A DNA stretch of 64,000 nt from Astragalus membranaceus (GCA_039519185.1 CM076846.1:134637027-134701026); one strand, 5' to 3'; numbered from the stretch's first letter, positions 10,373-22,848 are shown. The notes: generated by a model not told the origin, from the sequence alone. Program-made: numbers and translations.

Positions 10373-10758
10373 TATTACCAAAAAGAAGCAAATCGGGAAC
10401 TATGTCACCAGCAACCAACAATGGCAGATTTGCAGGAGGGAGGACGAAGCAGCGCCGCGTCGTTCACGGAGGGAGAAGCGTCTTTGAGCTCAAGAAGGAG
10501 GGAATGCAGCTCACGAAGTCGCGGACGGAGGGAAAACTGGAAAAAACAGCTCACGGTGGGAAGAGACCGTGGAGGGAAGAATGACGTTTGGGCGTCGTAG
10601 GCAGCCGGAGAGAGGGAGGAGGAGAGGGATACAGCGCAAGAGAGGGGGATGAAGACAGTGATACGACGGCGCAAGAGAGAGGGAAGGAGACTGTGTGTTG
10701 AAAGAATGAGAGGGTTTCGCAAATGAGGAGGGAGATAGAGGAACTTAGAATTTTAGGG
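10373..10758 (-). other. CACTA-1 transposase leader
   Basis: This piece of CACTA-1 lies between the two LTR insertions. On the minus strand it is pyrimidine-rich (CTCTATCTCCCTCC and similar) like the leader of CACTA-2 at 42915-43430. Open frames here are compositional and I do not call a gene. Confidence 0.6.
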
Positions 10759-11112
10759 TGTTGCGCCCGAAAAAGTCCCCGAGGGAGAACCTTCCTCGTT
10801 CACAACTTTTCTTAAGACAATGAAGCCGCCACCAATATTTATTAAGGAAAATATTAGGAAAACCTTTTTTGGAAAGCGATTGGTCTTGCGAAACTAGAGA
10901 ATAGGGTTCGGGGGTCGGTTACGCGCAGGGAAGGTGTTAGCACCCCACACGTCCTCTCTACTGAGAGGGAACCTTTAATTAAATGTGTGGTTTTTAGTGT
11001 ATTGACTTGAAAATACTTAATTTTGCCTCTCTACTTCTCATTGAAAAAACTCTTTATGAAAATCTTTATTTATTATGAAAAAAAGGGGGAAAAGTGGTTT
11101 TTTAGAAAAAAC

Positions 11113-11491
11113 GCTTGACGGGACATGGCCCGCTCCTACGTATCTCCCAGTGCGATGGAGAACTCAAAGCTACGTAGTTCTTCTTTGTTTGGAAAACGGT
11201 TTTTATTATTTTATTATTTATTTATTTTTTATCTTGTCTAATTGTGAAAATTAGGCATTTATGATGATCAATTGAGCAAAGGCTCCAAGTGATCACCACT
11301 AGTACCTCATTGTTAGTAATCATGCAAGCAAAGGCTTCACAAGACTATTTAACAAAGTTTTTAACTTAGTGAACTTTTTAGGAAAATTCAGGCATTCATG
11401 ATGATCAATTGAGCAAAGGCTCCAAGTGATCGCCACTAATACCTCATTGTTAATAATCATGCAAGCAAAGGCTTCACGTGACTATTAACAA
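11113..11491 (-). other. Structured block in the Ogre LTR: hairpins b', a', b, a, then module M5
   Basis: Hairpin cores are b' 11447-11491 (12-bp stem), a' 11399-11435, b 11310-11355 (6+5 bp) and a 11262-11298 (8 bp or more). Each has a 21-nt loop whose sense strand contains GAGCCTTTGCTC or AAGCCTTTGCTT. M5 is 11113-11180. A-C mismatches on the plus strand are G:U in element-sense RNA; one position in a' is unpaired. Confidence 0.7.
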
Positions 11492-11766
11492 AGTTTTTAA
11501 TTTCTGAGAAGATATTTTGTCTTGAAGAGAATTAAATTAAATTAAAAAAACGAGAAAAAAGGGGGTGAAATGGTAAAATAGGGTGTTATTGGCAGCAAGG
11601 GGTTGTATAATTAATAGGTGGTGTAAAAAGGAAGCCCAGTTCGCATCTGAGGGCCCAGTATGCGAAACTGGGCTTAAGTGAGGGAGGGGTGCACGCGTGA
11701 ATTGAGGGGGTGCTAATAGCATTCTGATAATAAAATAAAATTAAAATAAATAATTATTGGAGACAC

Positions 11767-11774
11767 TATAAAAG
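11767..11774 (+). promoter_or_regulatory. TATA box on the antisense strand of the Ogre LTR
   Basis: CTATAAAAGGGG lies on the plus strand, opposite to the element's own sense. It is followed by AACCCTAAA and a long CT-rich leader, a pattern typical of a plant Pol II promoter and 5' UTR. The same site is at 31597-31604 in the other LTR. Promoter activity is inferred. Confidence 0.45.
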
Positions 11775-12403
11775 GGGAAACCCTAAATAAAAAACCTAAA
11801 AAACATTTCAATCTTCTCTTCCTCAGCTAGCTGCGCCGCAGCTCTACCCCAAATCACCCCAACCCTAAAAAAATCTCTCTCTCTCTCACGCATCCGCCTC
11901 TCTCCCTCACCCCAAGCTCATCTCCTCTCCACGGCGCCACACCCACTCCCCCTATCCTTGATCCCGTTTTTCTTCTCCTCTCCCCCACTGTATTCGAACC
12001 CTCTTCTCTCATCTCCTACCCAGATTTTGTTTTCCTCTCCCCCCCACAGCCGTAGATCCTCTTCTCTCTGCTTCCACCGTTCTCTGTTGTTAGAGAGGGG
12101 GATCCGAAATTTTCAACAACTTGGTCGACTGAGAGAGAGCGTTTCTGGAAGAAAGGAAGCGAAGGTGAGGAAGACGCGACAAGACCAAGCTCTCGCCGGA
12201 CCTACGACGCCACCGTACGGTGGCGAACGGAGGTGTGGAGGCTCAATCGACGGTGACGACGTTGCTGTCCTTGGGTTTAGACGCGAACGCACGGAATAAA
12301 TTAAGGGGCTTCGACGGAATGGGGATTGCACACGATTAGACGGCAACGGCTACGGGCGTTTCACGGCCAACGGCCACCGTCTACGGTTGCCGGAGTCTAT
12401 TAG

Positions 12404-13186
12404 GTGAGTTCTGCTATATTTTTTTTATTTTGCGGTTCTATTCCCTTCGTCTTCTATTCTGTTCTCTGATTTTCGATTTTTGCTACTGGGTTCTCTTGGT
12501 AGTTCGTTTTTTGAAAGGTAGATCTCTAAAGAAACTAGTTTTATATCACAGTACCTATTTTGAAACCCTAATCTACTCATAATCCTAATCTGAACCGTAG
12601 CCTGTCCTATTCTGTCATTGGTTTCGTTTATTCAACGTAATATGTTCATAGCCCTAATTTATTTACAGTATCAGTATTTCTTAAAAAAAAGATATAAGCT
12701 GAACCTAATTGTTTTTCTTTAGTTCATATATACGGTTTCAATATTGATTTCAGGATAACAACAAATACAATTCTTTGCAAAAGAAAAATCTATTATGTAC
12801 TAAGCTCGACAAAATATGATGAAAACGAAATCTTAGTAACTAACCTCTTTTCCAGCTTCTGATAATCTCCTGTTTGCTCTGCTCTCTCTTTTTTGCTGAA
12901 TTCCAGCTTCTTGTATGTATCCTTCTGCTTTGCTATCACTGCGGATCTGAGTTACTGGTACTGCGTACCTGCTTCCTTGGATCCTTGACTGCTACTGCTT
13001 CTTTTGTTTCAGAACTTTTTGAAACTTTAGGATTAGGGTTTCAGTGTGAAAAAACCTATTCTTTGTTCTCTGATTTTGGTCAATTTCGTGTGTCCGTGAA
13101 TTGTTGTTCAGACTTGTTTATATAGGCAGAAATTCGGTTTAGGCCATTAAAACAACGATTCTGACCTGATTTTGTTTCCATTTCAG
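12404..13186 (+). other. Possible antisense intron inside the Ogre LTR
   Basis: On the plus strand a GC-rich exon-like stretch ends TATTAG|GTGAGTTCTG. About 780 bp later a T-rich tract ends CCATTTCAG|GTTTTGGCC. The composition changes from GC-rich to AT-rich at the donor. The same signals occur at 32248-33030. The upstream frame at 11958-12299 does not match any family I recognise. Confidence 0.4.
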
Positions 13187-13910
13187 GTTTTGGCCAGCTC
13201 AAGGATAAAACTTTCTCAGCAAGATTAGGGTTGGAGCAAAGACTTGCTCACCAAGGAGCATATGGGCAGCTGCTGTTTTCGTTTTCTATTTTTTTGTTTT
13301 TTTTGTATTTTTTTGGATTATTATGTATTTTCAGATTATATTATTTTTGTATATTTTTGGATATTTGGACTCCTAAAGACTATTAAATTGTAAAATAAAT
13401 AGAATTTTTTGACATTTTTTGATACTATATTGCTTAAATAAATTATATAAACAAAATAAGATTAATAACAAGAAAAAGGAGTCGGGCCAAATACAAAGAC
13501 GAGAACGGGCCAGACTAAACAAATACGCTAAAACGAGGCCCAAAAATAGAAAAATGGGCCTGTTAACTAAAAACGCTAAAAATTAACTTGGAATTGCGTT
13601 CTTAAACCCAAATTGAAACGACAAGCCCAATCGCGAGAAAAATGACTTTGGTAGTCTCAATTAGGTTCGACTAAATCCAAATACAAAGATTAAATTGAAG
13701 AACGCACGAAACGACCGATCATTTGCGTGCATGCCTAATTTAAAACAACGGTATTTCGATTTAGTTGAACAGGGTAATTGAAATTGGCTAGGATTAGTAA
13801 CTGAGACGCCATACTGATAATTCTCGTAATCACGCGACTTCAAAACACGATTTACAAAAAATAAACGACTAAAACTAGAAAAAGAAGACGGACAAAATTG
13901 GGGTATAACA

Positions 13911-13925
13911 GCTGCCCCTCTTTAT
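13911..13925 (-). promoter_or_regulatory. Polypurine tract of the Ogre-type element
   Basis: On the minus strand AAAGAGGGGCAGC sits directly before the 3' LTR start TGTTATACC. It primes plus-strand DNA synthesis and confirms the element's orientation. Confidence 0.8.
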
Positions 13926-16645
13926 TTGGATTTTGACAAGGAATATGAATTGGCCGAAACATATTCCGAGGCAAAATAGAAATAAAGAATTCAGAAATTA
14001 TACCAATTTTGTCTACCTAGAGAAACCTGAGCCAAAAAAGGTAAAACGGGCACTTGGCGTGCAGAAAGCGGTAAACGGGCACTTGGCGTGCAGAAAAGCG
14101 GTAAATGGGCACTTGGCATGCAGAAAGCGGTAAATGGGCACTTGGCGTGCAGAAAGCGGTAAGTGGGCACTTGGCGTGCAGAAAGCGGTAAATGGGCACT
14201 TGGCGTACAGAAAGCGGTAAATTGCCCAGGCTGCCTAAAACCTGTAATCCTTAAACGGACTCTTGGTGAATCCGAGTTTGCACGTGGCTTTGAGGAGCAC
14301 GCTTCCTGTTGGCCTTTTCGAGCGACCGGGGGGATCGTCATCAGCTCCGGAACTGATATACTGATCAATGCACGGCGTCCACTGTATATTAGGCTGATAC
14401 AACTATTCCGTTGAACCTCACATGGGGCTGCGGTCCATCGCGTTGCTCGTACGCGACGTGAGACCTGGGCAGAAGGGAGCGATGATCTCTGTGCTCCAAT
14501 CCGCAATGCGCGCTTGAGCGCTCTCTTTTCTTTTCTCTCTTTCTTTTCTATTTCTCTCTTTTCTTTATTTTCTCTTTCTGAACTCCCAACTTGGGGAACA
14601 TTTTCTGGAATCTGGGGGCGAGGGATAACACCGAAGTGCTCATCCTCTTTTGTACCTGTAGCTGAAAATGAACAAATGCATGCAGTGCAAATGCCATGAT
14701 TGCTGTTTTCTTTTTTCTTATGATGAATGATGAGTTTCTTATTTCCTTTGTCTATGTCGGATGAATGCATGATCTTCTACTGTTCCTATATGCTTGATGG
14801 ATGCAATGATTTTCCTTTTCTTCTCTTGTCTGTACGCAATGCATGATTTTTCTTTTTCTTTCGCTTATGAATGCATGATTTTCTACTGTTCTTATATGCT
14901 TGATGAATGCAATGGTTTTCCTTTTCTTCTCTTGTCTGTACGCAATGCATGATTTTTCTTTTTCTTTCGCTTATGAATGCATGATTTTTCTACTGTTCTT
15001 ATATGCTTTTTCTCTTTCTCTAGCTTCTCTTCTTTCTTTTTCTTTCTTTTCTTTTCTTTTTGTTGCTATCTTGGCTCTTTTCTTTTCTCTCTTTTGGCTT
15101 CTCTTTTTTCTCTTTTAAGAATAATGGGTATGTGAATGCAAAGTTTTGATGAATGCTCATGTATTTTAATGGAATGACAGATGACATGTAATGGAAAATT
15201 TTTCTTCTTTGCCTTTTTTCTATGAAGTGTGAATATTGCTGATGAATGACATGAAATAATGAATGACAAGTATTGATGTGATGCAACTGTATTGCTTTGA
15301 TGTTTGAATGCAAATGTATGCGGTGATTGATGTTTTGATGAATGAAAATGCTCCTGTTCTAACTTCTGTTTGTTTCTTTTTGCTTCTTCTATGAAATGCA
15401 AACATTAATATGATGCAATGCTCTGATGTTTGATGCAATGATTCTTGTTCTTTTTTCTTTTATGGAAATGCTAACGTTAATATGATGCATATGCACTACT
15501 TTAATGTTTGATGATTGAATGACAAAGGAATGCTTGTGAAATGATGAATGATATGGAATGCTGGATGACAGGGAATGTTTTTGTGTTGCTTTTGTGGTTT
15601 CTTTTCTTTGTTTTCTTTTTGCTTTCTTTGCTTTTTCTATGAAATATCTGATGCAAAATGTAATGCTCTAATGATGAATGAAATGCAATGATTTTGTTCT
15701 TTTCCCTTTGAAGTGCGAACATTAATATGATGCCAATGCAATGAAAAGATTTCTGCTTTTTCTTCTTTACTATTTTCTTCTATGAAATGCAAGTATTAAT
15801 ATGGTGCAACTGATGTGGAACGCTTTCTCTTTTTACTATGTGATGAATGCCCAAAATGTGAAGATGCAAATGTAATGCTTTGATGCAAATGCTATAATGA
15901 ATAGATTGAGATGCCTAGATGCGTGAGGCAGACACTTTTGTGATGATGAGATGCGAGACTTTGAATGCAAGGAATTGAGATGACTATTACCCATTCTGTT
16001 GAAAAATTGGATTTGATTCAAACTCCGGTGTTCTCAAGGTTTCTATTTACAAACAACCTCATTTGTTTTCTCCTTCTTTCCATGATGACTGAATTTTAGA
16101 TATCACGTAAACAACTTGTGTTCTCTCCTTTGAAGCATTGTCTAGTAAGCATGCATAAGAGTGCAAATGTTAATGAATGAGTCTGTTAACTTGGAATTGG
16201 TTTAGGGCATGGACTTTTATGGCAAGTGAAGGAATGACAGACATGGTTTTTGCCGAAGCTTATGAGGGACCAAGAGATACAAGATTGCCCCAATTCAGGT
16301 CTTTGACGAGTGAATAACTCGCCCCTGTCTAGTGGTTACAACAGCTAGGGGTGTAGAAGATGATGAATTGGGAATGCTTCGGCTCTCGGGATGAAAGCTG
16401 GAATGAAAGGGGTTTTGCTTCAACCCACAGAATTTGATGTTGCCCCAGTCATAACAAGGACAAAGCTGCCCCAATCAAAATGACAAGGTCTTGTTTAGGA
16501 TAGTGAGTTGAGAGATTGTCCCGGTGAGGTTTTTATGGGAATGAATGAGGTGAAGGAATGGGAATGCACTTGCCCCACTTTGGAATGACATTGACAACTG
16601 GAGTGACATGGGATGGGCATTGAACAGACTTTCCCAAGACTTGGG
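13926..16645 (-). other. Non-coding 3' internal region of the Ogre-type element
   Basis: No gag or pol motif is visible. It contains a 29-30-bp tandem repeat (14041-14216), an unrelated repeat of about 110 bp beginning GAATGCATGAT (about 14762-15010), then over 1 kb of degenerate ATGAATGCAATG-like low complexity to about 15960. The final part before the nested array is unique-looking sequence. Confidence 0.6.
14041..14216. repeat. Six-copy 29-30-bp tandem repeat
   Basis: Units start at 14041, 14071, 14101, 14130, 14159 and 14188. They share GGGCACTTGGCGTGCAGAAA with one or two changes each. Confidence 0.92.
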
Positions 16646-19180
16646 TGTAACATCCGCAAAATAATTAACCAAATTATTTGGGATGTTAACCCAATTGAAT
16701 TAATTTAGTACTTGACTGGTAAATTTACTGAGTGCAAAAATTATTTATTGGTTGTCATCGGATCGTTAACCGGATAATACGGACCAAGGAAGTTTTGGAA
16801 TCGAAATAGGAGATTTCGATCAATATGGTAATTTGACCGCGTTACAACAAATATATTAAATAAATATATATATGTATACGTGGGTGTGTGTGAGTGAAGA
16901 GGAGAAAGAATTAATTAAATAAATAAATATAAGTGTGTGTGTGTGTGTTAATAAGAAAGAAAAGAAAAGAATTAAGAAAGGAAGAAAAGAAAGAATACGA
17001 GAGAGAGAGTTACAGAGAGGAGAGAAAGGGAGAAAGGAAGAGAATGGCGTGAGGGAGAAGAGAAGAGGGAGGGGGGAGACTTCACCGAAACGACTTCCGT
17101 CCAACACGAAAAATGTTCAGCGCTACTTCCTCTTCGATTTGGTACCAATTTCCTGACGATCAGCTCACTCTCTCTCACTTTGCCATTTTCGAACTTGAGA
17201 GGGAAAATCAGAGTTTCGATGGTTATGGCTCAAGGGAAAGCTAAGGACGATGTTTAGGAGCGAGCACGAGGTGGATTACTCGAGTATTGAAGATCGATTG
17301 GGTGATTTGGAATTGAAAATCAAAGATTGGGGTTATGGATGAATAGTAGCTTTTGGAGGTTAGGGATGATGAATAGTGTCCGTGGAGGATTTCGAGGGGT
17401 TTGGCATTTCGGTCAAAAGCGGTTTCGTGATCGAGTGGAAAGCTTTGGAAGCGAGTTGGATGTCGCCGGAGCGGGGAATGTTCGTGTGGCTACTCGGTGA
17501 TATCGGCTCGATCGTGGATCACGCGTCAAGGGTGAGTTCTACTCACGTTTAGGATTTTTGTTTTTCGAATTAATTAATTAACTGTTTTATCGCTTTCGCT
17601 GGACTGGAATATTTCTGGATATTGTCTGTTTCGGATTAGGAATCGATCGGAGCGAGTCTCGAGTTGTGTCGCGTTGAAATGGAATTTTCGGTGAATTGAT
17701 TTCGAAAGATTTTGACTTAAAAACCGTTAATTGGGAAATATGTCGCGTTTTGATAAAATCCGTTTTGAATGAGTTTTTGATTGACTTGAATGATTGTGTG
17801 ACTTTGATTGGAACTGTTTTTATGGTTGTCAAATCTGTTTTTAATCGGAACTAAAATCGGAATTGAGCGGAATCGCGGTTTTCGCGCGAAACCGCCAAAA
17901 TCTGCCTTAACAGACCCCCTTGCTGCCATTTCGTGCCCCACTTGCGCCCCAGGCGCAACTCCAGCGCAATTTGGCAGAACTTGCTGCCAGTTCGCGCGCC
18001 ACTTGCGCGCCAGGCGCGACTCCAGCGCCATTTGGCAGAATTTCAGCAACCAAACACTGTTTTTCGTTTCACGATAACTTTTGATCCGAGAACCCGATTG
18101 AGGTGTTCTAAGATGCGTTGGAAAGATTATTCAGCGGCCTAACTGAATATTCTATTTTTAAGGCAAAATGAACTGTTCTTGATATTGAAAATTATGTTGA
18201 AAAGTGTCGAGTTAGTATGCGACAGCGAATGTGGACTTAATGTTTTTATCGAAAAGAAAGCGGACTATAAGTCCGATGTGGTATCGTATAACTGACGCGG
18301 GATGATTATTTTTTAAATCGTCTAAACCGGTCTACGACTCACGATATATAAATTATATCGACTACGGGAAACGGCCCGATGCGGGTGTTATGTTTGATTA
18401 TTGGTTTGATTGTAAATGAACTAAATGTTCATATGATTGTGGATATATATACTATATCGAGTTTGGGTGACGACCCATGTTGACATACTAGGCGGGGAAG
18501 TCATGAACCCTTACCCTAGGCTCTGGGCCATTAGGAAACACTATTGGTTATGGGGTTCGCCGGGATTAGCAAGTGGATTGCAGTCGGTGTTGTGTCAAAA
18601 GTTTGTGCTGCGTTCACCGGGATTAGCAAGTGGATTGCAGTCGGTGGTACGTAGAAAGGCCTAGGATATTAGTTCATCGGGATTAGCAAGTGGATTGCAG
18701 TCGGTGTCCTATTAGATCGAAGCCTTATTGTATGATTCACCGGGATTAGCAAGTGGATTGCGGTCGGTGTTGTGTCAAACCTTAAAAACGTTTTAAAACT
18801 GGATCGCGAGTGTTAGTAGGGGTCTCGGTAGAACTCACTGAGATTGTATCTCACTGTTTATATTTTGTGGTTTTTACAGAGAAGCAGGGGAAGAAGAAAA
18901 GGTGAAGAAGCACAGCTAGGTGGTGTGCTTATGAAGACGTGAAGACTTAGTTTTCATTGTTATTGTCTTTCCCTCGAGATTTTTGTATTTCCGATTGTAT
19001 AACTTGTATCAGTGAAAGTTGTAAAATCGTTTCCGCTATTTCTTGGTATTTGGATATTGGACTCTAGGTTTTGAGCTGTTTTTATTTATGTTCAATATCT
19101 AAAACAGGAAAAATATCTCTGATTATTTTATGATGGTACACTTGGGTATTTTTACTCGATATAAATACCAGGGTGTTACA
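16646..19180 (+). repeat. First LTR of the nested chromovirus-like array
   Basis: It is 2535 bp long. It contains a purine-rich GAGA/AAGA tract (16960-17080), a GC-rich segment near 17930-18040, and four spaced repeats of CCGGGATTAGCAAGTGGATT (18555-18769). It is almost identical to 22849-25379 and more distantly related to the LTRs at 47520 and 53936. Confidence 0.9.
18555..18769 (+). repeat. Four spaced GGGATTAG repeats in the LTR
   Basis: About 35-bp units at 18555, 18612, 18672 and 18734 share GGGATTAGCAAGTGGATTGC followed by AGTCGGTG (CGGTCGGTG in the last), with different spacers. The second LTR repeats the set at about 24754-24968. Confidence 0.88.
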
Positions 19181-19196
19181 GTTGGTATCAGAGCAG
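19181..19196 (+). promoter_or_regulatory. Primer-binding site (tRNA-iMet type)
   Basis: TTGGTATCAGAGCAG directly follows the LTR end GTGTTACA. TGGTATCAGAGC is complementary to the 3' end of initiator tRNA-Met, the usual primer of chromoviruses. The same site follows the LTRs at 25379 and 50084. Confidence 0.88.
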
Positions 19197-19319
19197 TTCG
19201 ACCTAGTCGGACTTAGTTTAGGGTTGAGTCGATTCCTTGCTAGTCCTTTTTGTAATTACACTTGTGATGCTAAGAGACATTGAGCCTGATCAACTTAATA
19301 CTTAGTGCATCGTAAGCGG

Positions 19320-21835
19320 AATTATGACTGGATGATCAAGACGCAGTCCTCGACCAAAACCGGAATCTTCAACCGGTGCATCCTCAGGAAAGGTGACACG
19401 ACGGTGGAAGAATACACCGCTAAGTTTGAGAAGTTGTCTCAGTTTTACCAAGTGGTGAAGTAAGCTTCGGATGACGAACGGAGAATGCAGAAGTATAAGG
19501 CGGGCATAAGTGCTTTTATGATTTATGGTCTCAGTTCTTATACTGCTACCAATTATGTTGCCTTGGGGCAATCATCTAATGTCACCGAGGATGATCTCAT
19601 AGGAAATATGGGAAAGGAAAGAAGGTAGTTGATTTATCAACTCCGAATGCAAAGTCCTAAGATAATTCCATCAAAGGAAAAGCAGATGCAATTCTTTGAT
19701 TCTTCAAAGGTCAGAAGGTGTTCTAACTAAGGAAAGCCTCACTGTGGTGATTGCAAGCGAAGATCTAATCGGTGCTATTATAGAAATGAAGAGGGTCACT
19801 ATGGTAAAGAGTGCCCTGTAAGGGAGAGTTTCAAGAAGTTACAAGCAGCTCTAAGGCAAGGACGAGTCAACATTCTAGATGTTTAGGCAGTTACAACTGC
19901 AGACAATCTACTGAGGGGTATGGGATCAGTTTTCAATAACTCGATCAGTATGTTATATGGTTCGGGTGCAACCTATTGCTGTATAGCCCGATCGCGGGTG
20001 AATCGGTTGGGATTAGCCTTATCATCGCTATCCGAGCCGATGACTATTTTAACTACTGCTAAGGGTCGTGTCCAGACATAATCTTTGTATAGGATTGTCT
20101 ACTTGTCATAGGAGGCAGAGATTTCGTTGTAGAATTTATTGTTTGCCTATGAGAAGTGTGGACACCATTTTGGGTATGAATTGGATGTTCTCTGGATGTT
20201 TTTCTGGATGAAGTTTCTTCTGTACATCCAGAGTAAGAGGTAGAGTTTTCTATAGAATTGATTCCGGTACAGGATCAACATCTATTGTTTCTTCTTGAAA
20301 GTTTCTTGAGAATTAAAGGAAATGGAGTCTCAACTTGAAGAGTCGATGTTAAAGAAATTTATTCGACTGAGTGCTTTTCTAGGGAGTGCTCTGGTGTGAT
20401 TAGTCAAAAGGAAATATATAATAGCATGAGATTGTACATCGGTTATCGACAACTCAACAAAGTGACGATCAGGAATAAATATCCCTTACCAAGGATAGAC
20501 GATTTTCTTGAGCAATTTGAGGCGCTGCTGTGTTTTCTAAGAATCGACCTGAGGTCAGGATGTCATCAAATAAAAGTTAGAGCCTTAGATATTCCGAAGA
20601 CAGCTTTCCGTACTAGGTATGCACATTACGAGTTAGTAGTGATGCCTTTCGGTCTACCTAATGCTCCAGCGGTATTCGTGGATACATGAACCGAGTTTTC
20701 CACGCGTACCTGGATCAAATTGTAGTTGTTTTCATTGATGATGTCGTGGTGTACTCGAAGACCATTGAGGAGCATGTCCAACATCTCCGCATTGTTCAGA
20801 GAGTACTCCGAGAAAATAAGTTGTACTTGAAACCTTCGAAGTGTGATTTTTGGGTGTCAGAGGTAAAGTCTATGGGACATGTGATTCCCCAAGTCGGGAG
20901 TTTCTGTAGGTCCTAGTGAGAAGGAAGCGGTGTTGAATGGGAGTGACCGACGTCAGCCGCAGAGATCAAAAGTTTCTGGATCTAGCCGGTTACTGTAAGA
21001 GGTTCGTTAAAGGGTTCTCACAGTTAGTTGTCCACTTACCCGGTTAACTCGTAAGGGTCATCCGTTTACGTGGGATGCTGATTGTGAAGAATGTTTTCAA
21101 GAATTGAAGGTTTGGTTGACTTCTGCTCCATTCCTGATTCTTCCGGATCCGTCATTGGAATTTCAAATTTTCGATGACGCTTCAGGGAAGGGTTTAGGAT
21201 GTATTCTGATGCAAAATCAACCAGTGATAGCTTATGCGTCCAGACAAGTAAGGTCTCATGAGAAGAGTTATCAGACTCATGATTATGAGTTAATAACTAT
21301 TGTGTATGCACTGAAGATTTGGGGACGTTACCTGTATGGGTCTCGTTTCGAAGTCTCTAGTGGTCACAAGAGTTTAAGGTATCTGTTTGATCAGAGAGAA
21401 CTGAATAGCAGGCAGAGAAGTGTGTAGAATTTCTGAAGGATTATGACTTCGGGTTGGAGTATCATCCAGGAAATCGCTCGACACGGCAGAATTATGATGC
21501 ATAGATGGAATTATTAGAGTCTGATAGAGACTTAAATCTGAATTCAAGATCGAGAGGAACCTGTTAGTGTTGAGCCATATGAGGACCTCTAGTTCCCTAA
21601 GGGATTCTATACGCTTAGCATAGGAAGTTGATGTGAAGCTACAATCACAAAAGGTATTTCCAGATTTCTCCATAGAAAGTGATGGAGTCAGTTGTTTCAA
21701 CAGTAGAATCTGTGCGGCCGATGATGAGATCAATAAAAGGCAAGTGTTAGAGGAAGCACACAGAAGTTTATATTCTGTTCCAGGGTGTACAGAATATAAA
21801 GCAGATGTATTAGTGGCAAGGTGTTGGTTTGTTAA
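19320..21835 (+). pseudogene. Chromovirus-like gag-pol remnant, copy A
   Basis: In order it shows a gag fragment (TVEEYTAKFEKLSQFYQVVK) with TAA at 19461 and TAG at 19626, a zinc-knuckle remnant (HYGKECP), and a protease motif with D changed to G (YGSGAT). Reverse transcriptase follows (YRQLNKVTIRNKYPLPR, VMPFGLPNAPA, then FIDDVVVYSK at about 20731), with a frame break near 20690. RNase H (DDASGKGLGC, THDYEL) ends with SSGHKS in place of the usual SDH. Remains of the integrase zinc-finger region (LEEAHRS) follow, but the catalytic D,D-35-E core is missing. All conserved blocks are chromovirus-type, possibly Tekay-like. It cannot encode a working polyprotein. Confidence 0.88.
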
Positions 21836-22848
21836 CCTCTCCTTGGTGAAGGTTAACAATATGATTGTCTTACAAGATTCCGTTCGACAAGTCAAACGTG
21901 AATACGAATGTGAAAATGAGGTGACTGTTGACTGTTCTCATATTGCAAATAGCCACCAAAGGATTAATTGATGGATCTGCTGCAAGGGACTGAAATTTCC
22001 GAAGTGAAGCTTGGCGTGCGGTGTGATAATTTAAAAAAAAAAAAATCATTTTGTAAAAACCCGCGTGCTAAAGTTAATTTTGGGAACGAATCAAGAGGCT
22101 AATAGAATATGATTGAGGAGGAAAAATCCTTGGAGGATTACTTAGGTTGAGGGGAAGCTCTCAACGCTATTGACTAATTCGGAAGGGAGCTCTGAGTTCT
22201 GTTTGATAGTTGTTTGGAGAACAACTGAGGTGATTTTCATTACATTTAATTTATTTGATGTCCCCGTGGTTTATTTCTTCGTTTAAGATAAACGTTTCTA
22301 GTAAATCCTCACTTCATCTTCCTTCGAGAAGTATTATCTCGAAATCTTGGGGGCGAGTCAAGAAGTTTCACAAGTGACTTTTTCGTCACATTTGTCAATG
22401 TGTACGAGAACTGTTATGGATTTTATAAGATTTGGTGAGAACGCGTTTACACCCTCCGAGGAGTACAAGTTTGTGGATCTCACTTTCAATGTATATTTCT
22501 ATCAAGCGTCTCGTATTAGACTCTTTGATTTAGATTAATCAAAGTTGGGGAGTAAACGAAGATGATTGGAATGAAGCTTCGGAAGTGTTTTCAAACGCGG
22601 TGCCAAGCCTATATAGGCGAATGATGAGTTTCTCGCGTAGATACGTGACCAGAGAGTTCGTATCAAGGTAGTAGTGGATCATACTTGGAGATTGATGTGC
22701 CAACTTGGGAAGATTTTCTACACTCATTTCGTTAATTCAAGATTGTTTTCTCGCAAATTTAGACCTTTCTGGGAATGTCAACCCTCGGTTAGTCGGATGA
22801 AAGACTTGACGAAATTTTGAGGACAAAATTCTTTTAAGTTGGGGAGAA
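21836..22848 (+). other. 3' part of copy A body, with polypurine tract
   Basis: I recognise no integrase core or chromodomain. The end carries GACGAAATTTTGAGGAC, typical of the 3' end of chromovirus pol. It is followed by the purine tract TTGGGGAGAA just before the LTR at 22849. Confidence 0.6.

Larger units (their letters stand above)
10759..13910 (-). repeat. 3' LTR of the Ogre-type element
   Basis: It is 3152 bp long and nearly identical to the LTR at 30589-33754. The largest visible difference is the length of a CT run near 11875. In element sense it carries the hairpin array and two-stem module seen in the plus-strand element, in the same order. Confidence 0.92.

Noticed and set aside
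11958..12299. Protein-coding ORF of 113 aa in the Ogre LTR
   Set aside because: Low-complexity Ser/Pro/Arg-rich composition, antisense to the element, no recognised domain; at best a leader exon.
18555..18769. CRISPR-like array (regular repeats with unique spacers)
   Set aside because: Only four or five diverged units within an LTR, in a plant TE context, with no cas genes.
20405..20916. Functional reverse transcriptase
   Set aside because: The FIDD motif is intact but the frame breaks near 20690 and stops lie on both sides.
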